The notes: generated from the letters alone by a model not told the origin. A DNA stretch of 64,000 nucleotides from Cymbidium sinense (GCA_021442155.1 CM038214.1:144370488-144434487), one strand, 5' to 3'; counted from the stretch's first letter, positions 10,801 through 25,300 are shown. A program made the numbers and translations.

Positions 10801-13800
10801 TTAGATTCTGAGGTAAGGAAGCCCAGAGTTGTCCAAGTTAACTAGACCATGCAAGTATTTGGGTAATGTAAATTGATCAAAGAAGATGATACGTTTAATC
10901 TCTGTGCAAGGGTAATCAAGACAAGCGCTACCTTCACGCCAAACATGAGTGATGGTAAAATTTTGAGAGAGAAGAACCCTAGTTTGCTTGAGGAGGTAGT
11001 ACAAACAAGCGCTTGCTCATATTGGTAGAAGTCAAAACATCAATCAAGAGAAGAGCCCACCTCTATCCAAATATTGAGCCGCCATTTTGAATACAAATTT
11101 CTAAAGCTTTGTGGACGCCATAAGCTCAAGATAAGGGACAATACCGGAAATAAGGGGATAAGCAAAAGCACATAGGACTATACCCTTAGAATCCTAAAAT
11201 GCCTCCACAACCGTGAGCCATTATTAGAGACAGTCGCCAAGATAATTTTAATAATATGATCAAGAGGTTTTTTCCAAAACCATTCTATCATTTCGATAGT
11301 AAGTTGGTCCGGAAGGTTGAGGCCCAGCTTATTAGCTACAGATTTACCTTTAAAATGTTTGTGATGAATTAAGTTGGCTTTAAACAAGTCACAAATTTTG
11401 TTTTAGTTCTAGAATAATCCTCATGTGATTCATAATAATCCCAATGATGTTTAGTATCATTTCGTCCATCCATATGAACCAAATAAGAGTAATGGCATTA
11501 TGATTTTAATATGACCTTTAATTGCATTGTCAAAGTAAACTTCAAGAAGTTGATATAAATTAAAAGAATAATTAAAATTGACAAGGTTGAATAGATCGTC
11601 ATACCAAATCCAAATTTTAGAGGCAATAGCCCCATTAACAAAAAACATGGTTAACATTCTCAATATGAGAACAACATTGACATTTAGAGGGTAAGTAAAA
11701 CCCTTTGCCCCACAATAAAGAGTCAACAGGAATAAAGTTTTTAAGGATACGCCAAGTATGAATAGAGTAAGAAGAGGGGATATTGTTATTCCATATTTTG
11801 GAGAACACAATAGAAGAATCCTGAGTGTCTTTAGTGTGAAGCCACACATTTTAAGGTTGAAATCCCATTATGAGATAGCTTAAAGATAATCTGATCATGA
11901 TTGTTAGGAGTGATAGGAATATTAGTAATCATATTTAAGAAAGTGGAAGGAATAGAATCAAGAATCTTACTAGTATTCCACTTGTGGTTTTGCCGTAATG
12001 AATTAACTCTAAGAGCGAAGTGGAGTGAGTAGAGTAAGTCATCAATGGATCCACAACCACCCAGTTGTCTTGCCAAAAAAGGAATTGCCGTGAGTTTATG
12101 CCCCAAAAAATTAAGGATTCTCAGATCCCATTTGATAGAACAAAGTCTTCTCCATAGGAGAATCACTCGATTTAAAGGGACAAATGAGAGGATGTTTACC
12201 CTGGCAATATTTAGAAGTCATGAATTTTGCCCAAAGACTATTATTGCTCCTAAAATTCCATCAAAGTTTGTAGGAGAAGGCATTGATTACTTCTTTAATG
12301 GATTTACAACCCAGACCTCCCTCTTCAAGAGTACCACAATTTTTGGTCCAAGATGACCAGTGCATTCTTTTAGAGGAGGTATTGGTTCCCCGGAAGAATT
12401 TGATTAATAGACACTCAATTCTATTGATGGTAGAGTTGGTAGGCACAATAGTTTGGAGAAGGTATATAGGCATGGAATTTAGAGTGCTCTTGATCAAGGT
12501 AAGCCTACCACCAAAGAGAGTAAATGAAATTCCCAAACCAAATTTTGTTAGAAATTTTCTGAATTAGATCATCAAAAGGTGTGATCTTTTGGCCTTTAAA
12601 GAGCCCCAAGGTAATTAAGAGGGAGTTGATTTTGCTTAAAATTAGTAATTCTGATATTTGGTTAAGTCTATGGGAATCTTAGTTGAAGGAATAAAATTGC
12701 ATTTTCCTTCATTAAGAAAAGGCCACTAACTTTACCAAAATCATTTAGAAGGTTCTTAATGGTTTTAACATGTTGAAGGGAGGTTGAAGATAATGAAATC
12801 ATCTCGCAAAGCTAAGATGAGAAATAGGAAGCCTCCATGAGTTTTAAAAGACATATTAGATTATTAAAAAGATCATTAAGGCTCCTTGTGTATTCAATAG
12901 CGATGATAAAAAAGAGAAGGTGATAGTGGGTCACCTTGCCTCAAACCATGGCTAGAAGGAAAGAAACCTATGGACTCACCATTCAAGATAACCGAAAACC
13001 AGACATTCGTGATACACCTTTTTATAATCTAGATAAAACTATCAGAAAAACCAAACAAATTCAGGATTTGAAAGAGAAACTCCCATGAGAGATTGTCAAA
13101 GGCTTTAGCGATGTCCAATTTGAATAAGATGTTGCCTCCTCTAGAAGGGACATCAATGTCATGAACTAGTTCTGCAAGAAGAATATTATCCGATATTACT
13201 CTATTTTAACAAAACCATTTGATTTGGGGAGATGATTTTAGGAAGCAAAGGGCTAAGTCTATTGTTTATTAATTTAGCAATGAGTTTTGAAAAAGGTGCA
13301 AAGACTAATCGATCTAAAATCCCCAAGATTCGTGATTGTTAGTTTTGGAAAATAAGGAATAGAAGTGCTAGAAAAGTATTTGAATAGGATTGCCATCAAA
13401 GAAATCAATAATAGATCAACTAAGTCGGTTTTAATAAATGACCAATAATGTTGAAAGAAGTGGGTCGATATACTGAAGTCTGTTCATATTCTTAAGAGTA
13501 TTACTAATCTCCTCTTCTAAGGATGCATAGTGATAAAATGATTATCCTCACTAATCATAGAGGGATAAGATGAGTGTTTGATAAAGTTCCCAAAGAACGG
13601 ATTTAATAAAGTTTGAAATGATGTAATGACGTAATCCTTAATATCATGTTTATCAATTATCCATTCACCATTAGAGTTCTTAATTTTCTTAATCGAAGTT
13701 TAAGGCTCTCCATTTATTATAAATGGCATGAAAATACCTGGTGTTTCTATCACCATCCAATACTTTGTTTGCGCCTTTTGACACCAATAGGTTTCTTCCA

Positions 13801-14757
13801 TGTTTTGATAATTAGCCAAGGTATTCTTGGCAATGTTCAACTCTCATCGACTGGAGACAGCCTCTTCAAGAGAACAAACCTCTTGTTCCATAGCTTTAAG
13901 ATTTATGAAAAGGTTTTTGAAAATGTGTTTGTTCCACCAATTGAGATTTTGTTTAAGTCTTTTGAGCTTAAGCCAAAGACGAGTCATACCTTTAACAATT
14001 ATCCGAAAATAGCCATCCAATTAGTGAGCAACATTGGTGAAGTCACTATGTTGGGTCCACATATTTTGAAATCTGAAAGGAGAGGGAGTAGATGGGGTAG
14101 GGGGGGATTTTTGAAGGAAATCAAAAGAGGAGCATGGTCAGACAAAGTTCTGCTCAAATGCTCAACAGTGGTAGTGGGCCACTGATTGATCCAGAGAGAA
14201 TTAAAGAGGGTCCTATCTAGACACTGCCAAAGTTTAGAGTTGTGCCACGTAAGTAACCAAAGAAACCAATGTCATCGATTGCAATCCAGATCATATTTGA
14301 GAAGTCCTCCATGGAATGAAGGTTAGAGAACATCCTCTCCTTCTTCAACTAGCTATGATAGTATTGAAATCGCCTCCAACCAATCGGGAAGGTTAGCCAA
14401 GGAAGCAAGGTGCGTAAGTGATTCCAAAGGATGTTCCTACTCTATTACAAGAAGCATAGATAAAAGAGCCAAAAGTCGATAAATCACCTAAGGAGATTTT
14501 GACATTAACCAATTGTCAAGATCATCAATGATGGAAATGGTGATGGAGTTGTGCCAAAAGCACCAAATTTTATTATTAAGATTGAAGAAGAAATTATGAA
14601 AACCAAGGGATCTAGCAAAAAAGCAATCTTAGAAGAATTAATGAGAGGTTCAATAAGAACAAGTAACTTAATATTATGGATAATGACAAAGACTCCTAAC
14701 ACGACAGGATGTGAAGAGACCCACAACCCTGATATTCCAAATAAGAAAATTAATCAT
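10801..14757 (-). pseudogene. LINE copy B ORF2: endonuclease-reverse transcriptase-RNase H remnant
   Basis: It starts at ATG 14757-14755, followed by a WNIR tryptophan-asparagine motif typical of the AP-type endonuclease start, then an IEPLI block. The RT core has [11 protein letters not shown] near 12952-12921. The catalytic FADD box near 12819-12789 reads FA then a one-base insertion, so both aspartates fall out of frame. Post-RT sequence GGRLTLIKSTLNS and FFRGTNT lies at 12536-12261. An RT-associated zinc-binding domain has SKCQCC and NHVFC at about 11710-11635. The RNase H tail has THVWREGS near 10950 and ends LPYLRI then stop at 10801. The span of about 1,319 codons is normal for plant L1 ORF2. 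Many stops and frameshifts make it non-functional. Confidence 0.85.
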
Positions 14758-16090
14758 AAGGAGACAACCAAAAGGGAAAAAGAAGAAAGAAAGGAAAGAG
14801 AGGAAAGAAGTGATGACACATTACTTTTTGGGGTGGAAGAAGAGCCAGTGGTTCTAGTGAAGTTATTATTAGAAATTTTGCTTTGTAGGGTTTTTGTATT
14901 TAACAATTTGAAAGGTCTATCAATCCAAATTATCTCCATCAGAAAGAGATTGATTTTTGAGTTTCAGAATAATAGAAGGATCTATCAATGTTTTAGAAGA
15001 GGGGATTTCTCCTTCTTCCCTATCGGATAGAGTGTGAGAGATTGGGTTCAATTATTGATTATCACTCTGAAGGGAAATAGATGGGGAAGTTCTAGCACCA
15101 TTCGTAATACAAATATCTTTCTCAATATGTTATGAAGCCATAGGGTCATCATTGTTTTGGTCCATTATATGATTCTCATTCAAATTATTTAGTTGGGTGT
15201 CCAATATAAGGCTACCATTCGGATTTTCAGTAGATTTAAATGCAAAGAAAGAGCTATCAGGGAAACGATTATTACAAGGTGAGGTTAGGTAAATTGTCAT
15301 TGGTATCTTCACACCCCTCAATGTGCATTTTAGCACCAAGGTCGAGTGTTTTCCACTAGACAAATCAAGAGGAGGTGTGGGAAGGAGAGGTTCTTTTGAG
15401 TATCTTTAGGCACATATGCTAGAATAGTGGTTTTCCCAGCCCATTAATGGTAGATTTTGTGGTAAATTTTTTAGATTAGATGAAGCACAAAGCATTCGAG
15501 TGGTCATGTGAATCTTAAAGGAGTGCAAAAGACAGAAAATTTTTGAATTGACTTTTGACTATATCCAAATTTTTCTGAGCCAATCCAAACCTCTTTGGGA
15601 TATTTTTTGTGATGTCTATCTCAACGAGAATACAAATACGATGGCCTAGATCTAGTGGCCGCTGCTTGGTCAATTTGGAGAGGCCTACCAAAAGGCCACC
15701 AACAACAAAACAAACTTGATGAGTGACATAATGGCGCATGTTGGGAAAAGCAAGCCAAAGAGGGACATGGGAGATTCTTTGACATCAAAGAGGCTACCAT
15801 TTCAATAGCCGCATGTGATATTATGCACAAAATAAGAATGACAAGTGAAAACCCGAATAATCTAAATCATTTAAGAGTTGAATAAGAATGTGACGGGATC
15901 GACTGAAAGGAAAGTACATAATTTTAAACTATGAAAGAAAGAGCAATATTATCAAAGTCGGGCGTCAAGGGAGAATTTAACCACCAAAGCAACTCAATTT
16001 AGAAGTTTCTCAACATCCGACCAACACATTATCATTTGTAATCTACCATAAGATGTTGAAATGAGATTAATCAAGCATTCAAGTTAGGGA
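14750..16090 (-). pseudogene. LINE copy B ORF1: nucleic-acid-binding protein remnant (DUF4283-like)
   Basis: The central part (about 15830-15520) reads, across frames, like the plant LINE ORF1/gag family: a PLWLAFPNM segment, then GGLLVGLSKL, then ILVEIDITKNIPKRFGL. The CCHC zinc knuckle expected next is recognisable only as KIH..DHS.EC-like codons near 15520-15490, with missing bases. The C-terminal third is Ser/Asn-rich. The stop codon (14752-14750) lies inside the start of ORF2, a 7-9 base overlap also seen in copy E. The 5' limit is uncertain; upstream 16090-16350 is treated as 5' UTR. Confidence 0.7.
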
Positions 16091-16350
16091 TCTTACCGTG
16101 ATAAAAGCATCTTTGAATGATTTAACAACATGCAAAGTAATTGAATAAAACCTATGGAGTCGAGCAAAGCTAGAGACGAAGCAAGTCGAGATTTGCAGAG
16201 ACCAAAGCCTCGCCATTTCTCTAATCGAGGATGTCACACCATGGGAGAGCCCACGATGCTCAGCAGAGAGAAGCACCAGCGCCAAGAACCCAGAACCAAT
16301 CCACCAAGGGAACTCAAATCAGAGGAGCCAATGAGAGAGCCTAGTTTGTT

Positions 16351-19300
16351 TAGGTTTTAGGGTTTAGTTTTGGGTTTAGGTTTTGGATTTTTAAATTTAG
16401 GTAGGGTTTGTTTACTATTTGCTTTGTGGGTTTTAGGTCTGGTTTGGTTTCAGAGTTTAGTGAGGGCTTTGGTTTATGGTAGTGTTTAGGCCTATGGTTT
16501 GTGATTTTGAGGTTTAGGGTTTAGTTTGTGGTCAGTTAATTTAGGGTTTAGTTTAGGATTTCTGGTTTTGTCAGTTTAGCATTTTGGTTTAGCTTTAGGG
16601 TCATTTAGTCAGGTTTATCAGCTCAGTTGTGGTTTAAAGTAGGGTTAGTTTAGGGTTCAACATTAGTTAGGGTCAGTGTTTTTTAAGATTTAGGTTTAAG
16701 GTTTGTATTTAGTTTTGGTTATTTTGAGGGTAAGTTTGTGTGGGTTGGATTTAGTGGTTTTATTTTAGGTTCTTTTTATATAAGAAAGAAAACCAAACCA
16801 GTTTAGGTTTATTTAGTTTATATAGTTTATTTTATTTATTTATTTAATTTATTATTTTAGGTTTTTTTTTATTTATTTTTTTAGGTTTAGTATGATTTTA
16901 GTTTAGTTTATTTTTATTTTGGTTAGTTTTATTTTATTTTAGGTTTAACTTTTATTTTCTCTTTTAAGTTTAGTTATAAATTATTATTTTGGTTTATTTT
17001 AGGTTTTATTTTTTATTTTAGGTTTAGATTTATTTTAGTTTATTTTATTTTATTTATTTTACTTTATTTATTTTAATTTAGGTTTAGGTTTATTTTTATT
17101 TTTATTTTATTTTAGTTTTTTATTTTTAGTTTTAGTTTTATTTTATTTTAGGTTTTATTTATACATTTATTATTTGCTTTAGTTTTATTTAGTTTTTATT
17201 TTATTTTATTTAAGTTTATTTTATTTTTATTTAGATTTAGTTTTATTTTATTTAGGTTTTAATTTTCTTTTTTTAGTTTTTTATTTTATTTTATTTTAAT
17301 TTAGTTTTATTATTTTATTTTTTTTTTAGCCTATGTTTTAGTTATGTTTTCCATATTATTTTATTTATTTATTTTGGTTTATTTTTTATTTATTTTATTT
17401 TTTAGATTTTATTTAGTTTTTTTTTTTATTTTAGGGTATTTTGGGGTAGGTTTATGGTTATTTTCAGTTTGTGGCTCAGGGTTTGGGCTATCTTGTGGCC
17501 CATGGTCTTTAGTGGCCTAGGGTCAGCCTGTGGCCAGTTCAGGTTAATAGTAAGTGGAAGAGATCTGGCCCAGTTGGTCAATAGGATTTAGCTCAGATCC
17601 AGGGTTTGTGGCTAGGGCTTAGTGGCTCAGGATCAGAGTTTGGGCTAGGGTTTTAAGTGTGTTTTTATTTTGTGGCACAGTTTTGGATTTAAGGTTTAGT
17701 GGTGGTTTTTATATAAGAAAACCAAACCCAAAGAGTTTATAGTTTATTTTTTTATTATTAAGATCATTTTATTTTTATTTTATTTAGTTTATTTTAGTTT
17801 ATTTAGTGGTTTTATTTATTTAGTATTTTGTTTAGATTATTTTAGGTTTATGTTTATGTTTATTTTATTTTATGTTGAGTTTAATTTTATTTATTTTAAT
17901 TTAGGTTTTATTTTTTATTTTATGTTTGGGTTTAGGTTTTTATTTTCTTCTTTTTAAGTATTTAGGTTTTATTTTTGGTTTATTTTTTTAGGTTTTATTT
18001 TATAGTTTAGGTTTATTTTATTTTATTTATTTATATTATTTTAGTTTAGTTTGTTTATTTTATTTTTTTTAGGTTTCTTTTATATGGGTTTAGTTATTTT
18101 TTTTATTTTAGGTTTTATATATGTATATTTTATGTTTAAGTTTATTTAGTTTTAATTTTATTTTTATTTTTGATTTTATTTATTATAGCTTAGTTTTTTA
18201 ATTTAATTAGTTTTAATTATTTGGTTTAGTTTTTTATTTTTATTATTTTTTATTTTTAGGTTTATTTATGTTTTAGTTTATTTTTAGTTTATTTTATTTT
18301 ATCTTTATTTGGTTTATATTTATTTTATTTATTTTATTTTTAAGTTTTTTTTTATTTAGATTCAGTTTTAGCTTGGGTTAGTTTAGTTTTCAGGGTTTTA
18401 GTGTTTGTGGTTTTTGGCTCATTTTAGGTCTGTGATTTAGGACATGGTTTTTATTTTAGGTTTGGTTTTTAGTGGTTTAGGGTTTTGTGGTTTTTTTTTG
18501 GATTTGGGTTTTAGTTTGTGGTTTTGATCTAGGTGTGGTTTTATTATGGTCATGGGTTTTGTGGTTTTATTTTTTGCAAAATGTTTTAGTGGTTTGTTTA
18601 TATTCTTTTTAGTTTTAGTTTTAAGATTTGGTTTTGGGTTTAGGTTTTTAAAATTAAGTAACCTGGTTCAAGTTTTTTTATTTTGTTTTATTTTTTTATT
18701 TTATTTAAATCAGATTTAGTTTTGGTTTCAATTTTTGTGGTTTATGGTTTTATAGATTAGGGTTTTATTTTAAATTTCTTTTTTATGGTTTGAGTTGATT
18801 ATTTTATTTAGGCTAATTTTATTTTTTATTTATTAGTTTGATTAACCTATTTTTATTTAGTTTATTTTTAAGGATTTTATTTTATTTTTTTATTTTATTT
18901 TATTTAGTTTATTTTATTTTTAATTTACATTTAGTTTTATTTTATTAGGTTTTTATTAGGGTTATTTTATTTCTTAGTTTAGTTTATGTTTTATTTATCT
19001 TATAAATTTTATTTATTTTTAATTATATTATTTTTTTTTAAGTTTTAGTTTTTTATTTTATTTTTATTTTATTATTTTATTTTAAGTTGTGGTTTTATTT
19101 ATTTTATTTTATGTTTTATTTAGTTTAGTTTTGTGGTATTTATGGCTCAGGGCTCAGGATCAGTGGTTGTTAGGCCATGGTTTACCATTTCTGCCTAGAG
19201 CCTTGTGGTCAGTGGCTCACTGCCACCAGGGCCTGGGGCCTATGGTCAGATCTAGGTCAGTTTAGGGTTTAGTTTCAGCTTAATCTCAGTATTGCCTAAC

Positions 19301-22300
19301 CATTAGTGGCCTGGGTTCAGTTCAGGCTCAGTTTATTTCTCAGTATTTAGGTTTTAGTTTTAGGCTCAGTATCAGTCAGCTCAGGGCCTAGCCTGTGTCA
19401 TTTTAGGCTCATATCAGGGTGGTTTGTGGCTCAGTGGTTTAGGGCTCAAGATGGTTAGCCTAGGTTGGGGTCAGTGGCCCAGTGGTTTAGTTATTTGGTG
19501 GCAGGTTAGGGTATCAGTCTGGTTTGGGTAGTCAGTTTTTTATATTAAAACAAAACCAAACCAGCAGGTCAGTTTAGTTTATATATTTATTTTTATTTAT
19601 TTTATTTAATTTATTTATTTTATTAGTTTGTTTTAGTTTATTTTTTTAGTTTATTTATTATTTTTAGTTTAGTTTAATTTATTTTATTTTTTAAGGTTTA
19701 GTTTTATTTTTTTATTTTTAGGTTTTAGTTTATTTTATTTTCTCTTTAAGTTTATTATAAATTATTATTTTGGTTTTATTTTTATTTTAGGTTTAGATTT
19801 ATTTACTTTATTTTATTTTATTTAGTTATTGTTTATTTTTAGTTTAGTTTTTTATTTATTTTTTTATTTTAGTTTATTTTTAGTTTAGGTTTTATTTATT
19901 TGCTTAGTTTTTTATTTAGTTTTATTTTATTTTATTAGTTTATTTATTTTTATTTTAGATTTAGTTTTATTTTATTTTAGTTTTCAATTTTTTTAGTTTA
20001 GGTTTTATTTTATTTTTTCTTTTAATTTTAGTTTTATTTATTTATTTTTAGGTTTAGTTAATGTTTAGTTATGTTCCATATTATTTTATTTATTTTATTT
20101 TGGTTTACATTTTATTTATCTTTATTTAGATTTTATTTAGCTCTTTTTTAGCTCTTTAGTCATGTATCTTTGGTTTGGGTTTTTGGTTGGTGGCTCAGGT
20201 TTAGTGTTATTTTGTTTGGGTTTTAAGTTTATGGCTAGGGTTTTATAGTTTAAGGGTTTATTGTATTTTAGGGTTTGGGCTCAGATTTGGGTTTGGGCTC
20301 AGGTCAGATTTGGGTTTAGCTTGTATTTGTGTGGTCAGTGGCTCAGTTTAGGCTTTTGGTATCAGAGTTTTGGTTTAGGGTTTAGGTTTTATGTTTTATG
20401 GTTTTTTATTTTGGTTAGGGTTTAGTGTGATTTAGGTTTTAGGTTTGTGGTTTTTTATATAAGAAAGAACCAAACAGTTTATTTAGTTTATTTATTTATT
20501 ATAGTTTACTTTGTTTTTTATTTATTTATATTTTTTTTTATTTAGTTTGGTTTATTTATTTTATTTTAAGTTTTTATTTTAGATTATTTTTAGGTTTATG
20601 TTTTGTTATTTTATTTATGTTTAGTTTAATATTTATTTTTAGTAGTTTTATTTTTTTATTTTATGTCTAGTTTAGGTTTATTTTCTCCTATTTTATTTTT
20701 TATTTTTTATTTTAGGTTTTATTTTATAGTTTAGGTTTAGTTTATTTTATTATTTATTTTATAGTTAGTTTAATTTAGTAGGTTTATTTTATTTTATTTT
20801 AGGTTTATTTTTGGTTTAAGTTTATTTTTATTTATTTAGGTTTTACTTATATGTATATTTTAGGTTAAGTTATTTTATTTTAATTTAATTTTGGTTATTA
20901 TTTTTATTATTTTAGTTTAATTAATTAGGTTTTAATTATTTTGGTTTAGTTTTATTTTATTTTATTTATGTTATAGTTTTATTTTTATATTTTAGTTTAT
21001 TTTATTTTATCTTTATCTTTTACATTTATATTTATTTATTTTAAGTTTTTAGTAGATTTGGGGTTTTTTTTTTTTTATCATCAGGCCAGTTTGAGGTCAG
21101 GCTCAGGTCAGTGGGTCAGTGGTATTAGGATCAGTGGCTCAGGTTAGCTCAGGGCTTTGGGGTTCATAGGGTTTGTGTGGTTTTGGGCTCAGTGGCCTAG
21201 TTTGGGTTTGGGTCAGGGTTGGTTTAGGGTTTTGGGCTCAGGGCCATGATCATTTTGGTTGGGCTCAGGGTCAGTGGTTTCAAATGTATTTAGGCCTAGG
21301 TTATTATTTTATTTGTGGTTTTTTTAAGATTTGGGTTATATTTTTTTTAAATTACATGGGTTTTTTTGGTTTATTTATTTTTTTATTTATTACAAATTTT
21401 GTAGATTTTAAGTTTAATTTTTTATTTTATTATTTTGGGTCTACGTTAAGTTATTTTTATGATTTGGGTAGCGTTTACTTAGGTTATTATTTTATTTCTT
21501 TATTTTTATTTTTTATTTATTTTATTTGATTAATTTATTTTAATTTTCTTAGGTTTATTTTAGGTTAAAGATTATTTTATTTTTTATTTTATTTTATTTT
21601 AGTTTATTTTATTTTTAATTTACATTTAATTATTTTATTAGGTTTTATTCTTATTTTATTTAAGTAGTTTATGTTTATTTATTTATTTTAGTTAATTATT
21701 TCTTTAATATATTTTTGGCTCAGTAAGTTTAGTTTAGGTTTTATTTATCTTATATTTATTAGTTTAGGGTTTTATCTATTTATTAAGTTTAGTCAGGTTT
21801 AGGGCCCAGGGCCCATGGCCTAGGGCCCAGGGCCCAGGATAAGTAGGTCAGGATAGATAAAAGCTCAGTGGCCTTACCTTTGGGGTTAGAGCCCATTGGC
21901 CAGCTATATTTTTAGATTTATCAGTGGCTCAGTATTTAGGACTCCAGTGGCCTGTGGCTCATTCAGGGTTTGGGGCCCATGACTAGACTCCAGGTTTTAG
22001 TCTCAGGGCCTGGGCCTGGGCCCCAGATAGGGTCACCACTCAGTATGTCAGGGCCAAGGCTCAGTTTAGTGTCAGCTTTAGTATTCAGTGTCACTCAGGT
22101 TTTAGGGCTCAGTCAGCATAGCCTTAGGCTTTGTGGCTAAAGCTCAGGTTAATTTAGGGTTCATTGGTTTTAGGGTTTGGGTTAGTAAGATCAGGGTTTA
22201 ATTGGGCTCAGGGCCTAGGGTCAGGTACATTTAGGGTCAGGTTGTGGGTCTGATTTGTGGTCAGTTTTGGGTTTGGGTTTTTTTTTATATAAGGAAACCA

Positions 22301-25300
22301 TTAGTTTATTTTAGTATATAATTTTATTTTATTTAGATTAATTATTTTATTTTAGGTTAGGTTTTGTTTTAGTTTATTTTTTTAGGTTTAGGTTTATGAT
22401 TTTTTTTAGTAGTTTAATTTTTTTTTTTTAGGTTTATTTTATTTTTTTTATTTTAGGTTTAGGTTTTATTTTCTCTTAGTTTAGGTTATAAATTATTATT
22501 TTTATTTTTTTTATTTTATTTTAGGTTTAGATTTATTTAGTTTATTTTATTTTATTTATTTTATTTTGTTTATTTAGTTTAGTTTATGTTTTATTTTATT
22601 TTTTAAGTTTTTAGTTTAGTTTTTAGGTTTTATTTTTTTTATTTTAGGTTTTATTTATACATTTCTTATTTGGGTTTAGATTATTTAGTTTTTTATTATT
22701 TTATTTTAGGTTTATTTTATCTTTTATTTTAGATTTAGTTTTATTATTTAGGTTTCAAATTTTTGTTTAGTTTTATTTTTATTTTATTTTATTTTAATTT
22801 AGTTTTATTTTATTTTTTTTTGTTTAGGTTTATTTTAGTTATGTTTTCCATTATTTTATTTATTTTATTTTATTTTACATTTTTTTTTATTTTATTTTTA
22901 TCTTTATTTTATTTTATTTAGCTTTATTTTTGTAGTTTTTTGGTTTTATGGTTTTTCAGGGTCATAGGTTTTTTTTAGGGTTTGGCTCAGTTTGTGGTTT
23001 TATGGTTTGTGGTTTTGTGGCTTCAGTGTTTGCTGTGGTTAGGGTTTAATTTAGGGTTTAGGGTTTATTTAAGATTTAGGTTTTGTGGTTTTAGGTTTTA
23101 GGATTTTAGGGTCAGCTTCAGATTTTGGTTTTAGTTTGGTTTGGGCTTGTGGTTTTGGGATTTAGTTTTGGTTTTTTTGTTTTAGTTTTGTGGTTTTAGG
23201 CTCAGGGTTTAGGGTTTGGATTTAGGTTTAGGTTGTGGTTTGATTTTTATATAAGCCAAACCAGAGGTTAAGTTATTTTAGTTTATTTTATTTATTATAG
23301 TTTACTTGTTTTAATTATTTTGTTTATTTTCTTTTATTTAGTTTTATTTTATTTTATTTAGGTTTTTCATTTTAGATTATTTTAGTTTATGTTATGTTTA
23401 TTTTTATTTTATGTTATTTAATTTTTATTTATTTTAAGGTTTAGTTTTATTTTTTATTTTAGGTTTTAAGTTTTATTTTCTCTTTTTAAGTTAGGTTTTA
23501 TTTTTATTTTAGGTTTATTTTTAGTTTAGGTTTATTTTATTTTATTTATTTCACTTTAGTTTAGTTTAGGTTTATTTTATTTTATTAGTTTTTTTTTAGT
23601 GAGGTTTTATTTTATTTATTTAGTTTATATGTTATATTTTTTAAGTTATTTAGTTTTAATTATTTTATTTTAGGTTTATTTTATTTTTATTATTTTTTAT
23701 TTTAATTAGTTTTAATTATTTATTTTAGTTTATTTTATTTATTTTTTATTTTAGTTTATGTTTTAGTTTATATAGTTTATTTTATTTTTTATTTTATTTT
23801 GGTTTTATTTATTTATTTATCTATTTAAGTTTTTAGTATTTAGTTTTTTTTTGGTTTAGTGGCTAGGGTTAGTCAGGATAGGGTTTGTGGTTAGTGGTTG
23901 ATTTCCATGGTTTTCAGTGGCTCATTTGGGGTTTTATTTGTGGTAGGTTTAGTGGGCTCAGGGCTCATTTAGTTTTAGTTATGGTAGTTTTAGCTTTAGG
24001 CAGTGTTGGTATTTTGATTCAGGATTTAGTGGTCTTTTAAAAACCAAGCAAATGGTCCAATTTTTAGTTATTATTTATTTAAACTGGCAGATTTAGGTTT
24101 TCATTTTATGGTAAGTTATTTATCTTATGATTTAGCCACTTGAGGTAGATCATTTTATAGATTTTATTTTTTATTGGTTTATTTTGATAATTTATCTTTA
24201 GTAGGTTTATCTGTTGTCTTTGTGGTATAGTAGGTATTTTTGGGTTTAGAGTTTTAGTGAGTTATTTTAATTTATTTTGTGTGATTTAGGTAGGGTTTAG
24301 GATAGGCCTTGGCTCAGCCTCAGTGGGAGTGGTTTTAGTGGCTAGGAGCAGGATAGTGGCTCAGTTAGGTTTAGTTGTGGTGGTTAGAGGGAGGGTGGGT
24401 GGTTGGGTTAGAGTAGGCACAGTGTAGATGGTTAGGATTTAGGGTCTTATTAAAACCAAAACCAAGTAGTTTTATATTATATTTTACCATTTCATTATTT
24501 TATTTAGGTTTATTTATTTTAGTTTATCAGGTTTAGTTTAGGTTTTATTTAATGTAGTTTATTTTTAATTTATTTTAAGGTTTATTTTATTAAGAGATTT
24601 AGTTTTATTAGGGTTTAGGATTTTAAGATTTATTTATTTAGGTTTAGGTTTAATTTAGTTTATTTTATCTTGTTTAGTTTAGATTTAGGTTTAGTGTAGT
24701 TTATTTTAGGTTTAGGTTTAGGTTTTCTTTATTTTATTAATTTATTTTAGTTTAGGTCCAGGTTTAGTTTATTTTATTTTTTTTGGTATTTTCTTTTTGG
24801 TTTAGGTTTAAATTTTTTTATTTTAAGTTTTATTTTAGGTTTATTGATTAGGTTTTATTTATTTTTTTTATTTTATTTTCTTTGTTTAAGTTTATTTTAT
24901 TTTATTTTTAGTTTAGTTTTATTTATTTTATTTATTTTATTAGTTAGATTTTATTTATTTATTTATTATTTATTTCTTTTAGAAGGTTGGTTATTTTAGT
25001 TTATTCTTTCATTTATTTTATTATATTTAATTTTGATTTTGTTTATTTATTTATTTTATTTTGGTTTTTTTAGGTTTTACCTTTATAGTAAAGGTAGGAT
25101 TTATGGTTTGGGGTTATGGTTTAGTGGAGTTTTAAGGTTTGGTTTTAGGGTTTTAGAGGTTTAGGTTTGGTTGGGTTTAATTTTAGGGTTTATTTTGGGC
25201 TTTAGTGTTTAGAATTTTATTTTGGGTTTTGGGTTTTATAGATTTGTGTTTGGGTTTAGGGTTAGTTTTAGAGTTTAGGTTTAGGGTCTAGGGTTTAAGA

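Larger units (their letters stand above)
7231..16350 (-). mobile_element. LINE copy B: L1-type non-LTR retrotransposon, near full length, inactive
   Basis: On the minus strand the order is a GC-richer 5' end (about 16350-16090), ORF1, ORF2 (endonuclease, reverse transcriptase, zinc-binding, RNase H), a very long 3' region, and a poly(A)-like tail seen as T12 at 7231-7242. Both ORFs are broken by many frameshifts and stops. At about 9.1 kb it is longer than most plant L1-type LINEs because 3.5 kb lies between the ORF2 stop and the tail. It is inserted in TTTAGG/TTTTA satellite on both sides. Its 3' end is shared with copies A, C and D. Confidence 0.85.

Noticed and set aside
13646..14185. 179-codon + strand frame and other + frames between 12045 and 15030
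   Set aside because: They are antisense shadows of LINE copy B ORF2/ORF1, whose protein motifs are on the minus strand.
21173..21529. 118-codon + strand frame rich in Gly/Trp/Phe/Tyr
   Set aside because: T/G-rich satellite sequence. Equivalent positions in the neighbouring higher-order units are not open.
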